NCBI GenBank assembly: GCA_002127295.1
Contig: NFUV01000002.1
Coordinates: forward strand, 1 to 64,000
Direction of reading: 5' to 3'
DNA length: 64,000 nucleotides
Source of the DNA: Chitinophagaceae bacterium IBVUCB2
Lineage (GTDB): Bacteria; Bacteroidota; Bacteroidia; Chitinophagales; Chitinophagaceae
The notes below the pieces were generated by a model. It had not been told where the DNA came from. It did no database searches and saw only the letters and a program-made list of their open reading frames with translations. Below are positions 17,943-27,490 of this stretch, piece after piece (positions within the stretch are counted from its first letter, which is position 1; each line of letters opens with the position of its first letter). The position numbers were made by a program, and so were the translations under genes.

Positions 17943-18443
17943 ATGAACATTACACAAATATTATTCTGGTTTCTTTCAGTGGTAGCACTGTTTAGTGCTT
18001 TAATGGTAATTACCAATAAAAATCCCGTATACAGTGTGCTTTGGTTGATCGTTACCTTCTTTGCTATTTCCGGTCATTATATATTATTGAATGCACAGTT
18101 TCTCGCCATTGTAAACATTATTGTTTATGCAGGAGCAATAATGGTGCTATTCCTGTTTGTGATTATGCTGATGAACCTGAATAAGGAAACAGAACCCCAA
18201 AAGAACCGCTGGTTAAGGATGGCGGGTGCTGTAGCAGGAGGGTGTTTGTTGTTAGTGTTAGTGGCGGCATTAAAAGATACAGATATCAAACAACAACAGG
18301 CAATGGTAAATGGCGGAAGCATTGGATTAATTAAGAATTTAGGAAAGGAATTATTTACCACATACGTAGTACCTTTTGAGATAAGCAGTATTTTATTTTT
18401 GAGTGCAATGGTAGGTGCGGTAGTGATTGGGAAGAAGGAATAA
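17943..18443 (+). CDS. nuoJ: NADH-quinone oxidoreductase subunit J
   Basis: A 166-residue membrane subunit with about five helices. The conserved AQFLAIVNIIVYAGAIMVLFLFVIMLMNL helix region is clear (residues about 50-78, with its pi-bulge glycine), then an unstructured loop and a last helix SSILFLSAMVGAVVIGK. It is 22 bp after nuoI. An 83-bp repeat-containing spacer follows. Confidence 0.97.
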   Translation: MNITQILFWFLSVVALFSALMVITNKNPVYSVLWLIVTFFAISGHYILLNAQFLAIVNIIVYAGAIMVLFLFVIMLMNLNKETEPQKNRWLRMAGAVAGGCLLLVLVAALKDTDIKQQQAMVNGGSIGLIKNLGKELFTTYVVPFEISSILFLSAMVGAVVIGKKE

Positions 18444-18526
18444 GAAGCTTCGAGCTATTAGCGATGAGCTACGAGTTAAAGACTCCGGCTCGCAGTTAGA
18501 AGCTCAAGGCTCAAAACTTTTTTATT
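18444..18526. repeat. nuoJ-nuoK spacer with GAGCTACGAG repeats
   Basis: The spacer is built of variants of AGCTTCGAGCT, GAGCTACGAG and AAGCTCAAGGCTC. GAGCTACGAG (18466-18475) is the reverse complement of a 10-mer in the nuoB-nuoC spacer. No gene is visible. Confidence 0.5.
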
Positions 18527-18862
18527 ATGCCGATTAATTATTACATATTTCTGTCTATCGCCTTATTTGCCATTGGTATTGTAGGTGTGTTGACACGTCG
18601 CAATGCGATCATTATTTTCATGTGTATTGAATTAATGTTGAATGCAGTGAATTTGTTGTTGGTCGCTTTTTCAAAAATGCATCATTTGAAAGCGGTGGCT
18701 ATTGATGCAGCCTCAACAGCAGGAACAGACGGGCAGTTATTCGTATTTTTTATCATGGTGGTAGCTGCGGCAGAGGTAACAGTGGGATTAGCAATAATTG
18801 TAATGCTGTATAGAAATATACATTCGGTGGATGTGAATTTTTTGAATCGATTAAAACATTGA
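18527..18862 (+). CDS. nuoK: NADH-quinone oxidoreductase subunit K
   Basis: A 111-residue, three-helix subunit related to MrpC. It has the conserved glutamates in its second and third helices ([18 protein letters not shown] and [18 protein letters not shown]), which carry protons across the membrane. It is followed after 19 bp by nuoL. Confidence 0.98.
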   Translation: MPINYYIFLSIALFAIGIVGVLTRRNAIIIFMCIELMLNAVNLLLVAFSKMHHLKAVAIDAASTAGTDGQLFVFFIMVVAAAEVTVGLAIIVMLYRNIHSVDVNFLNRLKH

Positions 18863-18881
18863 TGCTGTTTAGAAGATAGTT

Positions 18882-20774
18882 ATGCAGAACGCTTTACAAA
18901 TAGTTTACCTGATTCCCCTGTTACCATTGATAGGATTTCTTATTAATGGTTTGGGAAGAAAGCATTTATCCAAATCCGTTATTAGTGTAATTGGTAGTGG
19001 GGTAGTATTGGCATCATTTGCCATCAGCATCTGGGTGTTTTTGCAGGTAAAAGGTGGCAACACACATGAAGCTCATTATTTTGATTTCATTTCTGTTGGG
19101 GATCTAAAAATTCCATTTGCATTTAAAATTGACCAGCTCTCATCTTTATTTCTCTTAATAATAACGGGAGTTGGGTTTTTGATACATGTGTACTCTACTT
19201 CTTATATGCATGAAGAAAAGACAGAGCACTTTGGAAGATATTTTTCCTATCTGAATCTTTTTATCTTTTCCATGTTGCTGCTGGTAATGGGGGCCAACTT
19301 CGTTATCATGTTCATCGGTTGGGAAGGAGTGGGACTTTGCTCTTATTTATTAATTGGATATTGGTTTAAGAAAACCGAATACAATAAAGCGGCTAATAAG
19401 GCTTTCATCATGAACCGTATTGGTGACCTTGCCTTCCTGATCGCTATTTTCTGGTTGATACAAAAATTGGGAACAGTTACGTATAGTGAAGTTTTTACTG
19501 CCGCCAATTTGGCTAAACTAAGCACAACAGATATAAGTGTCATTACATTATTATTATTCGTTGGTGCCACTGGTAAAAGTGCCCAGATACCTCTTTATAC
19601 ATGGCTGCCTGATGCGATGGCCGGTCCTACACCTGTTTCTGCATTGATACATGCTGCTACAATGGTTACTGCTGGTATTTATATGATTGCTCGGAGCAAT
19701 TTGTTGTATTCGCTGGCACCTCTTACAATGGATATTGTGGCTTATGTTGGTTTAGCAACTGCTTTATTTGCCGCAACAATTGCATTGAAGCAAAACGATA
19801 TTAAAAAAGTATTGGCTTATTCTACTGTCAGCCAGTTGGGATTTATGTTTCTTGCATTAGGTTGCGGTGCTTATACAGCTGCCGTATTCCATGTAATGAC
19901 ACATGCTTTCTTCAAAGCCCTGATGTTCCTCGGTAGCGGTAGTGTTATTCATGCAATGGGCGGCGAACAGGATATTCGTAACATGGGCGGATTGAGCAAG
20001 AAATTGAAAATTACTTTCATCACCTTCCTGGTTGGATGTATTGCAATAGCAGGTATTCCGCCTTTCAGCGGTTTCTTTTCTAAAGATGCGATCCTTCTAA
20101 GTGCATTTGCAAAAAATCCTGTGTTGTATGGTATCGCATTGTTTACAGCATTGCTTACCGCTTTTTATATGTTCCGTTTGTTGTTCATCACTTTCACTGG
20201 TAAATTCAGGGGAACACATGAGCAGGAGCATCATTTGCATGAAAGTCCTGCCCCAATGACTATTCCATTGATAATTCTGGCAGTGCTTTCTATTATTGGT
20301 GGATTTGTCGGCATACCGGAAGTATTTATGCATGGTGGAGATAAATTAGGCGAGTTTTTATCACCTGTAATTACCAATCATGGTGAAGGTCATGTTTCTC
20401 ATTCAACAGAATATATATTGATGGGATTATCAACAGGTCTGGTTCTTATCATGATAATTTTTGCATGGTTTAAATTCAAAAACTATCAGCGAACAGAAGA
20501 ATCAGGACTTGGAAAAGTGTTGGAGAATAAATGGTATGTAGATGAGCTGTATGATAAAGTAATTGTTAACCCATTGCACAAATTTGGTGGTTTTCTGAAC
20601 TCGATATTCGAAAACAAAGTGGTAGATGGTATTGTAAATGGAGTGGGTAGAGCTGTTAGTTATAGCAGCCGCCAGTTTCGGTTATTACAAAGTGGCCAGG
20701 TGGGTAATTATATTTTACTGATGGTAGGAAGTATAGTGCTGATTTTTGTACTACAATTTTTTTTGAAACGATAA
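18882..20774 (+). CDS. nuoL: NADH-quinone oxidoreductase subunit L
   Basis: A 630-residue antiporter-like proton-pumping subunit at the far end of the membrane arm, with about 16 helices. Seen are the core IGWEGVGLCSYLLIGYWF with its conserved Glu, TWLPDAMAGPTPVSALIHAATMVTAGIYM with the channel Lys and His residues, and the C-terminal long amphipathic helix region ending in a transmembrane anchor (NYILLMVGSIVLIFVLQFFL). Length is normal. It is 1 bp from nuoM. Confidence 0.98.
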   Translation: MQNALQIVYLIPLLPLIGFLINGLGRKHLSKSVISVIGSGVVLASFAISIWVFLQVKGGNTHEAHYFDFISVGDLKIPFAFKIDQLSSLFLLIITGVGFLIHVYSTSYMHEEKTEHFGRYFSYLNLFIFSMLLLVMGANFVIMFIGWEGVGLCSYLLIGYWFKKTEYNKAANKAFIMNRIGDLAFLIAIFWLIQKLGTVTYSEVFTAANLAKLSTTDISVITLLLFVGATGKSAQIPLYTWLPDAMAGPTPVSALIHAATMVTAGIYMIARSNLLYSLAPLTMDIVAYVGLATALFAATIALKQNDIKKVLAYSTVSQLGFMFLALGCGAYTAAVFHVMTHAFFKALMFLGSGSVIHAMGGEQDIRNMGGLSKKLKITFITFLVGCIAIAGIPPFSGFFSKDAILLSAFAKNPVLYGIALFTALLTAFYMFRLLFITFTGKFRGTHEQEHHLHESPAPMTIPLIILAVLSIIGGFVGIPEVFMHGGDKLGEFLSPVITNHGEGHVSHSTEYILMGLSTGLVLIMIIFAWFKFKNYQRTEESGLGKVLENKWYVDELYDKVIVNPLHKFGGFLNSIFENKVVDGIVNGVGRAVSYSSRQFRLLQSGQVGNYILLMVGSIVLIFVLQFFLKR

Positions 20775-20775
20775 T

Positions 20776-22248
20776 ATGATTCCTGTTTTACTGATATTGA
20801 TTCCATTACTGGCGGGACTGGCTTCTTTCTTCATCAAGAATGATAAAACAGTTCGTTCGTGGGCCTTATTTTCTTCATTGCTCACAGTTGTTGTTGCGGT
20901 GTTGGCTGTAACAGTATTAAAAGAAAATAAATACCTGGCTCATCAGTGTGAATGGATACCAGCATTGGGCAGTAGTTTTTCTGTAAAGCTGGATGGAATG
21001 GGGCAGTTGCTTTGCTTGTTGACAGGAATAGCTTATCCTTTAATTTTTCTTGGCACCTGGAACAGTCAATATAAAAATGCAAAGAACTTTTTTGCCCTGA
21101 TGTTATTGTCACAAGCTGGCCTGATGGGTGTGTTTGTTGCAATGGATGCTTTACTGTTTTATTTCTTCTGGGAGCTGGCATTAATACCAGTTTATTTTCT
21201 TTGCTCTCAATGGGGTGGCGAAAAAAGGATCCGGGTTACATTTAAGTTTTTCATTTATACGTTCCTTGGTTCTGTCTTAATGCTGATTGGTATTTTATAC
21301 TTGCAATCGCAAACACCTAATAAATCATTCGGGATACAGGATTTTTATAATCTTGATTTGCCAGGCAAAACACAGTCATGGGTATTCTGGTTGTTTTTCC
21401 TGGCCTTTGCCATTAAAATGCCCATATTCCCTTTCCATACCTGGCAGCCCGATGCGTATGAGCAATCTCCAACTGCTACCACAATGGTGTTAAGCGGCAT
21501 TATGGTAAAAATGGGATTGCTCGGATTATTACGTTGGTTGTTACCTGTATTACCAATCGCTTCTTATTCCTGGGGAGATGTAACTATGTCGTTAGCGGTG
21601 GCAGGTATTATTTACGCATCTTTAATTGCAATTCGCCAGGATGATATTAAAAGATTAGTTGCTTATTCCTCCATTGCGCATATCGGCTTAATGTGTGCCG
21701 CAATTTTCGCAGAAAATAAAAGTGGTACACAAGGGGTAATGATACAGATGTTCAATCACGGTATCAATATTATAGGGTTGTGGATCATTGTAGAAATAAT
21801 TGAAAAACGTTTCGGTACCCGTAAGATGTCTGAGTTAGGTGGACTGGCACAAAAAGCACCCGTGATGGCTATCTTTTTTGTAATAATTGCTTTGGCAAAT
21901 ATTGCTTTACCATTAACCAATGCATTTGTCGGCGAGTTCTTAATGTTTAACGGGTTGCTCAATGCAAAATCGCAATACTCTCTGTGGTTTACTGTATTTG
22001 CCGGCGTTGGAATAATATTGGGAGCTGTGTATACTTTGAACATGATTCGAAAAATATTTTATGGTGCTACAAACCAGGTGACGGAAGCAGCACAAGATCT
22101 GAAGTTGAATGAAAAACTGTCATTGGGAATAATTGTAGCCTTGATTTTCTGGATAGGAGTATATCCACAAGCTATATTGAATATTACTGACGGAATTTCG
22201 CAGACCATACTTGAACAAACAGATATTTCTCATTTGTTCAAAAAGTAA
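20776..22248 (+). CDS. nuoM: NADH-quinone oxidoreductase subunit M
   Basis: A 490-residue antiporter-like subunit with 14 expected helices. Typical segments are LLFYFFWELALIPVYFL with the conserved Glu, KMPIFPFHTWQPDAYEQSP (NuoM signature) and KRLVAYSSIAHIGLM. It forms one of the four proton routes together with NuoL, NuoN and NuoH/J/K. It is separated from nuoL by 1 bp and from nuoN by 15 bp. Confidence 0.98.
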   Translation: MIPVLLILIPLLAGLASFFIKNDKTVRSWALFSSLLTVVVAVLAVTVLKENKYLAHQCEWIPALGSSFSVKLDGMGQLLCLLTGIAYPLIFLGTWNSQYKNAKNFFALMLLSQAGLMGVFVAMDALLFYFFWELALIPVYFLCSQWGGEKRIRVTFKFFIYTFLGSVLMLIGILYLQSQTPNKSFGIQDFYNLDLPGKTQSWVFWLFFLAFAIKMPIFPFHTWQPDAYEQSPTATTMVLSGIMVKMGLLGLLRWLLPVLPIASYSWGDVTMSLAVAGIIYASLIAIRQDDIKRLVAYSSIAHIGLMCAAIFAENKSGTQGVMIQMFNHGINIIGLWIIVEIIEKRFGTRKMSELGGLAQKAPVMAIFFVIIALANIALPLTNAFVGEFLMFNGLLNAKSQYSLWFTVFAGVGIILGAVYTLNMIRKIFYGATNQVTEAAQDLKLNEKLSLGIIVALIFWIGVYPQAILNITDGISQTILEQTDISHLFKK

Positions 22249-22263
22249 CAAGGAATAGAAATT

Positions 22264-23640
22264 ATGAATGCATTAATCATATCGGCGCTTTTAGGTGTAG
22301 TAATGATGTTCAGCAGCTTTCTGTTGAAGGATAGAAGTACCGTACGCAGTATGGCCATTGCCGGTTTGCTTTTATTGTTGGTAGTAAATGTGCTGGAAAT
22401 GAACGGGGTTGAGTTTTTTAACATCAACACCCGTGATATGATAGTTTTTGACCGCTTTGCACTGCTGTTTAATACAATAGCTTTTTTATCCACTTTATTA
22501 TACCTGTTGCTTTCTGCAAAGGAGATGGCAAAAGTGGGTGTGTATTTCGCTGATTACTTAGCTTTGATTTTCTTTATTCTGTGTGGTGTTATATTGGTAT
22601 CATCGTTCAAGTCATTATTAATTCTATTCCTGGGGATTGAAATTATTTCTATTCCCCTTTACATATTGACCGGTAGTGATAAAAGAAATTTGAAAAGCAA
22701 TGAAGCGGCATTAAAATATTTTTTACTCGGTACTTTTTCAACCGGATTAATGTTAATGGGTATTGCCCTTATTTATGGCGCACAAGGTTCTTTTTATTCT
22801 GTAGATATTAGTAAAATTGCCGGCGAAACACCCTCTGCACTATTGATAGCGGGCATGCTGCTTTTATTTTTCTCCATGTCATTTAAAGTATCAGCGGCTC
22901 CTTTCCATTTCTGGACCCCGGATGTGTATGATGGTGCACCCACTGTATTTACTTCTTTTATGGCTACCATCGTAAAGGCAGCCGTATTTGTTGCTTTTAT
23001 CCGTTTGTTTGATGAGGCATTTGGTTTATTACATCTGCAATGGCAGTTACTGGTAGCTGTAATAACCGCCCTGACTTTATTCATTGGTAATATCACTGCT
23101 GTATTTCAGCAAAGTGTAAAAAGAATGTTAGCCTACTCCAGCATAGCTCAGGCAGGGTTTATGATGCTTTCCTTATACGCAATGAATGCAGATGCAAAAG
23201 AAGGCCTGATGCTTTATGTAGCAGCCTATAGTTTTGCCACTATCGGTATTTTTGCAGTGCTCATTAAAATGAGTGATTATACATTTGAAGGGTTTAATGG
23301 ATTTGCAAAGCACCAGCCTTTGCTGGCCGCTACCACCACTATATTTCTTTTATCATTGGCAGGTATTCCATTGACTGCAGGGTTTCTTTCTAAATTTTAT
23401 ATGCTGAAAGCAGCATTAGGAACAGGAAAACATCTTTGGCTTGTAATAGTGGCAGTACTAATGGCCGCAGTCAGTGTTTATTATTATTTCAGAGTTATAC
23501 AAGCCATGTATTTTAAAGAAGGTGAAGGCCAGCCAATGGAAGTTTCTAAGCCCTTTAAATGGACATTGGTAGTGTTAGCTGCCCTTATTATACTGCTGGG
23601 TATTTTCCCCAACATCTTACTTAGCTGGCTTTATTTCTGA
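22264..23640 (+). CDS. nuoN: NADH-quinone oxidoreductase subunit N
   Basis: A 458-residue antiporter-like subunit closing the operon. Features are the Glu-bearing helix LLILFLGIEIISIPLYIL, SFKVSAAPFHFWTPDVYDGAPT (NuoN signature) and KRMLAYSSIAQAGFMM. All 14 canonical subunits (A-N) are therefore present in the canonical order. No clear terminator is found in the 58 bp before the next gene. Confidence 0.98.
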   Translation: MNALIISALLGVVMMFSSFLLKDRSTVRSMAIAGLLLLLVVNVLEMNGVEFFNINTRDMIVFDRFALLFNTIAFLSTLLYLLLSAKEMAKVGVYFADYLALIFFILCGVILVSSFKSLLILFLGIEIISIPLYILTGSDKRNLKSNEAALKYFLLGTFSTGLMLMGIALIYGAQGSFYSVDISKIAGETPSALLIAGMLLLFFSMSFKVSAAPFHFWTPDVYDGAPTVFTSFMATIVKAAVFVAFIRLFDEAFGLLHLQWQLLVAVITALTLFIGNITAVFQQSVKRMLAYSSIAQAGFMMLSLYAMNADAKEGLMLYVAAYSFATIGIFAVLIKMSDYTFEGFNGFAKHQPLLAATTTIFLLSLAGIPLTAGFLSKFYMLKAALGTGKHLWLVIVAVLMAAVSVYYYFRVIQAMYFKEGEGQPMEVSKPFKWTLVVLAALIILLGIFPNILLSWLYF

Positions 23641-23698
23641 TTTGTACCAATCTGGTAGCATAGCTTCAACTTTTCTTAATTTCGGGAAATAAGTAAGT

Positions 23699-24973
23699 AT
23701 GAAGTTCCGTGATGTTTTTCTCCTTGCATTTCGAACAATTCGCAGTAATAAATTGCGGACAGGACTTACTGTTTCCATCATAGCATTTGGTATTATGGCA
23801 TTAGTGGGTATCATCACTGCCATAAAAGCAATGAATCAAAAATTGACAGAAAGCTTTTCTACCATGGGGGCCAATGCTTTTACACTCCGGTTCAAAGAAA
23901 GAAGCCTTCGGTTTGGTGGCAATAGCAGGGAGATTGAAGTTTCTAAAAAAAATTCCCGCAAAGAAAAAAAATCAAGCCTGGGAAAAAATATTACTAAAGA
24001 TGAGGCGGAGCAATTTATAAGCCGCTATGATTTTCCTTCTACAAAAAGTGTATCCATTTTTGGAGGCAGGACTAATACTGCCATATATCAAACAAGAAAA
24101 ACAAGTCCCAACGTAACAGTATTTGGTGGCGATGAAAATTATTTATTACTCAATGGATTTTCATTACAGTATGGTAGAAATCTTAATCAGCTTGACGTAG
24201 AAACAGGTCGCAATGTTTGTGTACTGGGATATGATGTAGCAAAAAAATTATTTAAAGAAGGCTTAGATAAAGCAGTAAACACTGTAATTCGTCTAAACAA
24301 TATTCCCTATAGAGTCGTTGGGGTTTTAGAAAGTCGTGGATCCACTTTTGGGTTCAGTAGGGATAATATTATTATCACTACCTATTATAATGTCAATAGG
24401 AATTTTCCCTCTAACTTTTCTTTTGTGATAGCTGTAATGACAAACGACCTTTTAAAAGTTAATGAAGCAATGGGAGAGGCTGAGGGTACATTCCGGTCTA
24501 TTCGAAAGCTTACTACTACCGAAGACAATAATTTTGTTTTAGATCGTAGTGACAGCATTGCCGCAAAAGCAATGAATAGTCTTCGTTTTCTTACTGTTTC
24601 AGCAACCATAATTGGGCTAATTACGTTAATAGGTGCGGCTATTGGCCTAATGAATATAATGCTGGTCTCTGTATCAGAACGAACAAGAGAAGTGGGATTG
24701 ATAAAAGCCATTGGGGGCAAAAGAGAAATGGTAAGCCGTCAATTCTTATTGGAGGCTATGATAATAAGTGTGGCAGGTGCGATATTAGGTATAGTGTTGG
24801 GTATTATTGTTGGCAACCTTTTTTCTATTGTTTTAGGCACCGGTTTTGTTATCCCATGGAACTGGGTTTTGTATGGCATTATCATCTGTACGTTGGTGGG
24901 ATTACTGGCAGGTCTTTACCCGGCAATTAAGGCCGGAAAGCTTAATCCCATAGAGGCATTACGATACGAATAA
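23699..24973 (+). CDS. FtsX/MacB-type ABC transporter permease
   Basis: A 424-residue permease. The N-terminal helix (LRTGLTVSIIAFGIMALVGIITA) is followed by a periplasmic MacB-type domain with the segment GRNVCVLGYDVAKKLF. Three C-terminal helices of the FtsX domain follow, including the signature MLVSVSERTREVGLIKAIGGKR. Such proteins work by mechanotransmission with an ABC ATPase. No ATPase gene is next to it, so its partner is encoded elsewhere. It lies between nuo and the exb/ton genes; the cargo or role is unknown. The ATG at 23699 gives the usual start KFRDVFLLAFRTIRSNKLRT. Confidence 0.93.
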   Translation: MKFRDVFLLAFRTIRSNKLRTGLTVSIIAFGIMALVGIITAIKAMNQKLTESFSTMGANAFTLRFKERSLRFGGNSREIEVSKKNSRKEKKSSLGKNITKDEAEQFISRYDFPSTKSVSIFGGRTNTAIYQTRKTSPNVTVFGGDENYLLLNGFSLQYGRNLNQLDVETGRNVCVLGYDVAKKLFKEGLDKAVNTVIRLNNIPYRVVGVLESRGSTFGFSRDNIIITTYYNVNRNFPSNFSFVIAVMTNDLLKVNEAMGEAEGTFRSIRKLTTTEDNNFVLDRSDSIAAKAMNSLRFLTVSATIIGLITLIGAAIGLMNIMLVSVSERTREVGLIKAIGGKREMVSRQFLLEAMIISVAGAILGIVLGIIVGNLFSIVLGTGFVIPWNWVLYGIIICTLVGLLAGLYPAIKAGKLNPIEALRYE

Positions 24974-25075
24974 AAAAAAGGGCTAATATTGATTGTATTC
25001 AAATCTGTGGAATTTGCATGAAATTCTTATCAAATTATTTATCAGGGAGTTGTTCCGTTTGAAAAAATCCTTAAC

Positions 25076-25114
25076 TTGACGCTTCCTATTTAAAAAAAGG
25101 AAGGAAAAAGTCAA
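25076..25114 (+). promoter_or_regulatory. Two-step inverted repeat in the exbB upstream region
   Basis: Outer arms TTGAC (25076-25080) and GTCAA (25110-25114) enclose inner arms CTTCCT (25082-25087) and AGGAAG (25098-25103). A -7-like box TAGCATTG (one mismatch) follows at 25132-25139, so the palindrome lies just upstream of the predicted promoter and could be an operator. Confidence 0.4.
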
Positions 25115-25195
25115 TTTTAATGATTTTTTCTTAGCATTGTGACTCTTAAAAAGACGGATTAGTATCTAACATTTTAAAAATTAAAAATTACGAAC

Positions 25196-26056
25196 ATGGC
25201 AGAGATTAAACCAACTGCAACAGCATCTGTTAAGGCGACATCAGTTCAACCGAAAAAAAGCAGTAATGCTATTTCGTGGATTGCTCCGGTATTTTGTATT
25301 GTGGCAGGCTATGCGATTTGGCGTTTTATGATGGGTAACCCAAGTGGATTCAATGAACCTGATCCCTCTGGTGGATTTTGGCCGCACCACAAAGGTCCAA
25401 AAGATGCATTCAGCGCAATCTATGAAGGTGGAATCATCGTTCCATTATTGATAGGAATGTTGTTGATAGTAATTGTATTCTCTATCGAACGTTATCTTAC
25501 AATCCGCAAAGCGTTAGGCAACGGTTCTATTTCTGATTTTATCAGGAAAGTACAATATCACCTGGCGAACCGCAATGTTGATGCTGCACTTTCTGAGTGT
25601 GACAAGCAACGTGGTTCTGTAGGTAATGTAATGAAAGCTGGTCTTCGTCGTTACAAAGAAATGATCAACGAGGGTGGTTTAAATACAGAGCAAAAAGTTG
25701 TTTCTATTCAAAAAGAAGTAGAAGAAGCTACAGCACTTGAATTACCTATGTTGCAGAAGAATCTTGTATTCCTTTCTACTATTACCTCTGTAGGTACCCT
25801 TGTGGCCCTGTTAGGTACTGTATTAGGTATGATCAGGTCATTTGCTGCCTTAGGTCAGGATGGTGGTGCTGGTGCGGCCGGCGACCTTGCGGTTGGTATT
25901 TCTGAGGCCCTTTATAACACGGCTTTGGGTATTGGTACTTCCGCTTTAGCGTTGATTATGTATAACGTTTTCACTACTAAGATTGATTCTATTACTTACG
26001 GCATTGACGAGTCTGGTTTTACGCTGACTCAAAGCTTTGCTTCTCTGTACAAATAA
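25196..26056 (+). CDS. exbB: ExbB/TolQ/MotA-type proton channel protein
   Basis: A 286-residue inner-membrane protein with three helices: an N-terminal one near residue 30, then SIYEGGIIVPLLIGMLLIVIV at about 75, and the channel helices around LVFLSTITSVGTLVALLGTVLGMIRSF and AVGISEALYNTALGIGTSALALIMYNVF. These are the ExbB/TolQ signatures lining the proton path. With ExbD it powers TonB. The ~220-bp upstream region contains a palindrome and a -7-like box, so it is the start of the exbB-exbD-exbD-tonB operon. Confidence 0.96.
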   Translation: MAEIKPTATASVKATSVQPKKSSNAISWIAPVFCIVAGYAIWRFMMGNPSGFNEPDPSGGFWPHHKGPKDAFSAIYEGGIIVPLLIGMLLIVIVFSIERYLTIRKALGNGSISDFIRKVQYHLANRNVDAALSECDKQRGSVGNVMKAGLRRYKEMINEGGLNTEQKVVSIQKEVEEATALELPMLQKNLVFLSTITSVGTLVALLGTVLGMIRSFAALGQDGGAGAAGDLAVGISEALYNTALGIGTSALALIMYNVFTTKIDSITYGIDESGFTLTQSFASLYK

Positions 26057-26123
26057 TACAGAAAATACCCCTAAAAGGGTATGGAATTTTGTAATGAATT
26101 CATCTAATTAAAAAGTAGAAAAA

Positions 26124-26780
26124 ATGTCGCATGTTAAAATACAAAAGAAGAGTACAGATACGGACATGACTCCCTTCGTGGACATTGCCTTTCTGATACT
26201 TTCCTTTTTCATTATGGCAACTAAGTTCAAACCGCCGGAGCCTGTTGAAATTAAGACTCCGGGGTCAGTTTTATCACAGAAACTGCCAGATAATAACTCT
26301 GTACTGATTTCTATTGACTCATCTGATAAGGTTTACTTTTCTGTTCTTTCAGAAAAAGATAAAACCAAGTTCGATGAGATTATAAACGGTATCAATACCA
26401 GCCAAAATCTTGGATTGACGCCGGCTGAGATCAGCAATTTTAGAAAAACAGTAATGGTAGGCGTTCCTTTTGGAGGTCTTAAACAACTATTGGCTACCGA
26501 TGCAAAAGAACAAGGTAAACTTAAGCAACCAGGTATCCCAGTATTGGATTCTGCCACTAACCAGTTGGTATGGTGGATCCAGGAAGCTAAAAAGGCATTT
26601 GCCGGTCAAAAATTAAACTATCTTATTAAAGGGGATGGTAATTCTAAATACCCTGCTTTTGAAGCTGTAATTGCTTCATTAAAGAGAAATGAGGAGTATA
26701 AATATAACCTGGTAACCGCCCTTGATGATGTTCCTTCAGGATCGGCTCTGGATAAATCACTTAAAAACCCAGCCAATTAA
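26124..26780 (+). CDS. exbD: ExbD-family biopolymer transport protein (first copy)
   Basis: A 218-residue protein with the ExbD start: a short cytoplasmic part, then DMTPFVDIAFLILSFFIMAT with the essential proton-carrying Asp20 in the single transmembrane helix. The periplasmic domain is longer than in E. coli ExbD (about 140 residues). It contains a polar insertion around residues 60-160 (GLKQLLATDAKEQGKL). It pairs with the second ExbD in the next gene, an arrangement usual in Bacteroidota. Confidence 0.95.
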   Translation: MSHVKIQKKSTDTDMTPFVDIAFLILSFFIMATKFKPPEPVEIKTPGSVLSQKLPDNNSVLISIDSSDKVYFSVLSEKDKTKFDEIINGINTSQNLGLTPAEISNFRKTVMVGVPFGGLKQLLATDAKEQGKLKQPGIPVLDSATNQLVWWIQEAKKAFAGQKLNYLIKGDGNSKYPAFEAVIASLKRNEEYKYNLVTALDDVPSGSALDKSLKNPAN

Positions 26781-26806
26781 TTTTTTAAAAACGTAAACCA
26801 TTTTTT

Positions 26807-27433
26807 ATGGCAAGTATAGATACCGGTGGCGATGGTGGCCACAAAAAAGGCCCGGGGGTTAAGAAAGCCAAAAAACTTTCTACTCGTGTAGATATGACAC
26901 CTATGGTGGATCTCGGGTTTCTGTTGATTACATTTTTCGTTTTCACAGCAACTATGAGTACGCCTACTACACTGGACCTTAATATGCCTAAGGATATTAA
27001 AGATAAAAAAGAAGAAACCGAAGTAAAGGAATCCGGTGTTCTTACGGTTATGTTGGGCAAAGGCAACCAAATTTATTATTATGAAGGGCAGTTAAAAGTG
27101 GATGCAGAAGGCAACAACTTTAAGCAAACTACCTTCAAAGGCATCCGTGATATTATCATCAATAAAAAGAAAGAGGTAATGGATCGGTATGCAGCAGCCC
27201 CGGATCCAACATGCGAAGCTGAAGCAAAAGCTAAAGGGAAACCAGTTAGCAATTGTGCCGATAAGGATTTTGTGGTTATTATTAAACCTTCAAAGGATGC
27301 AACCTATAAAAATACCGTTGATATCCTGGATGAGATGACCATCAACCAGGTAAGAACTTATGCTATGGTAAAGTTATTGGACCAGGAATATCAACTGATT
27401 CAAGCAACAGAAGTCAGCAGCGGTATAAAATAA
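26807..27433 (+). CDS. exbD: ExbD-family biopolymer transport protein (second copy)
   Basis: A 208-residue second ExbD. After a Gly/Lys-rich cytoplasmic start comes RVDMTPMVDLGFLLITFFVF with the conserved Asp34. A periplasmic domain follows, with LTVMLGKGNQIYYYEGQL and VVIIKPSKDATYKNTVDILDEM, the typical ExbD/TolR beta region. There is a likely disulfide-capable pair of cysteines (DPTCEAEAKAKGKPVSNCAD). It differs clearly from the first copy, so the two probably form a mixed complex with ExbB. Confidence 0.95.
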   Translation: MASIDTGGDGGHKKGPGVKKAKKLSTRVDMTPMVDLGFLLITFFVFTATMSTPTTLDLNMPKDIKDKKEETEVKESGVLTVMLGKGNQIYYYEGQLKVDAEGNNFKQTTFKGIRDIIINKKKEVMDRYAAAPDPTCEAEAKAKGKPVSNCADKDFVVIIKPSKDATYKNTVDILDEMTINQVRTYAMVKLLDQEYQLIQATEVSSGIK

Positions 27434-27490
27434 TCGATAATGATTATGGAAAACAAACATTATCAGCATCTAATTAAAAACGCTTAAGTC

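Noticed and set aside
25112-25130. TTTTAATGATTTTTT upstream of exbB resembling half of the dyad
   Set aside because: Only one arm is present; the other arm does not follow at the required spacing.
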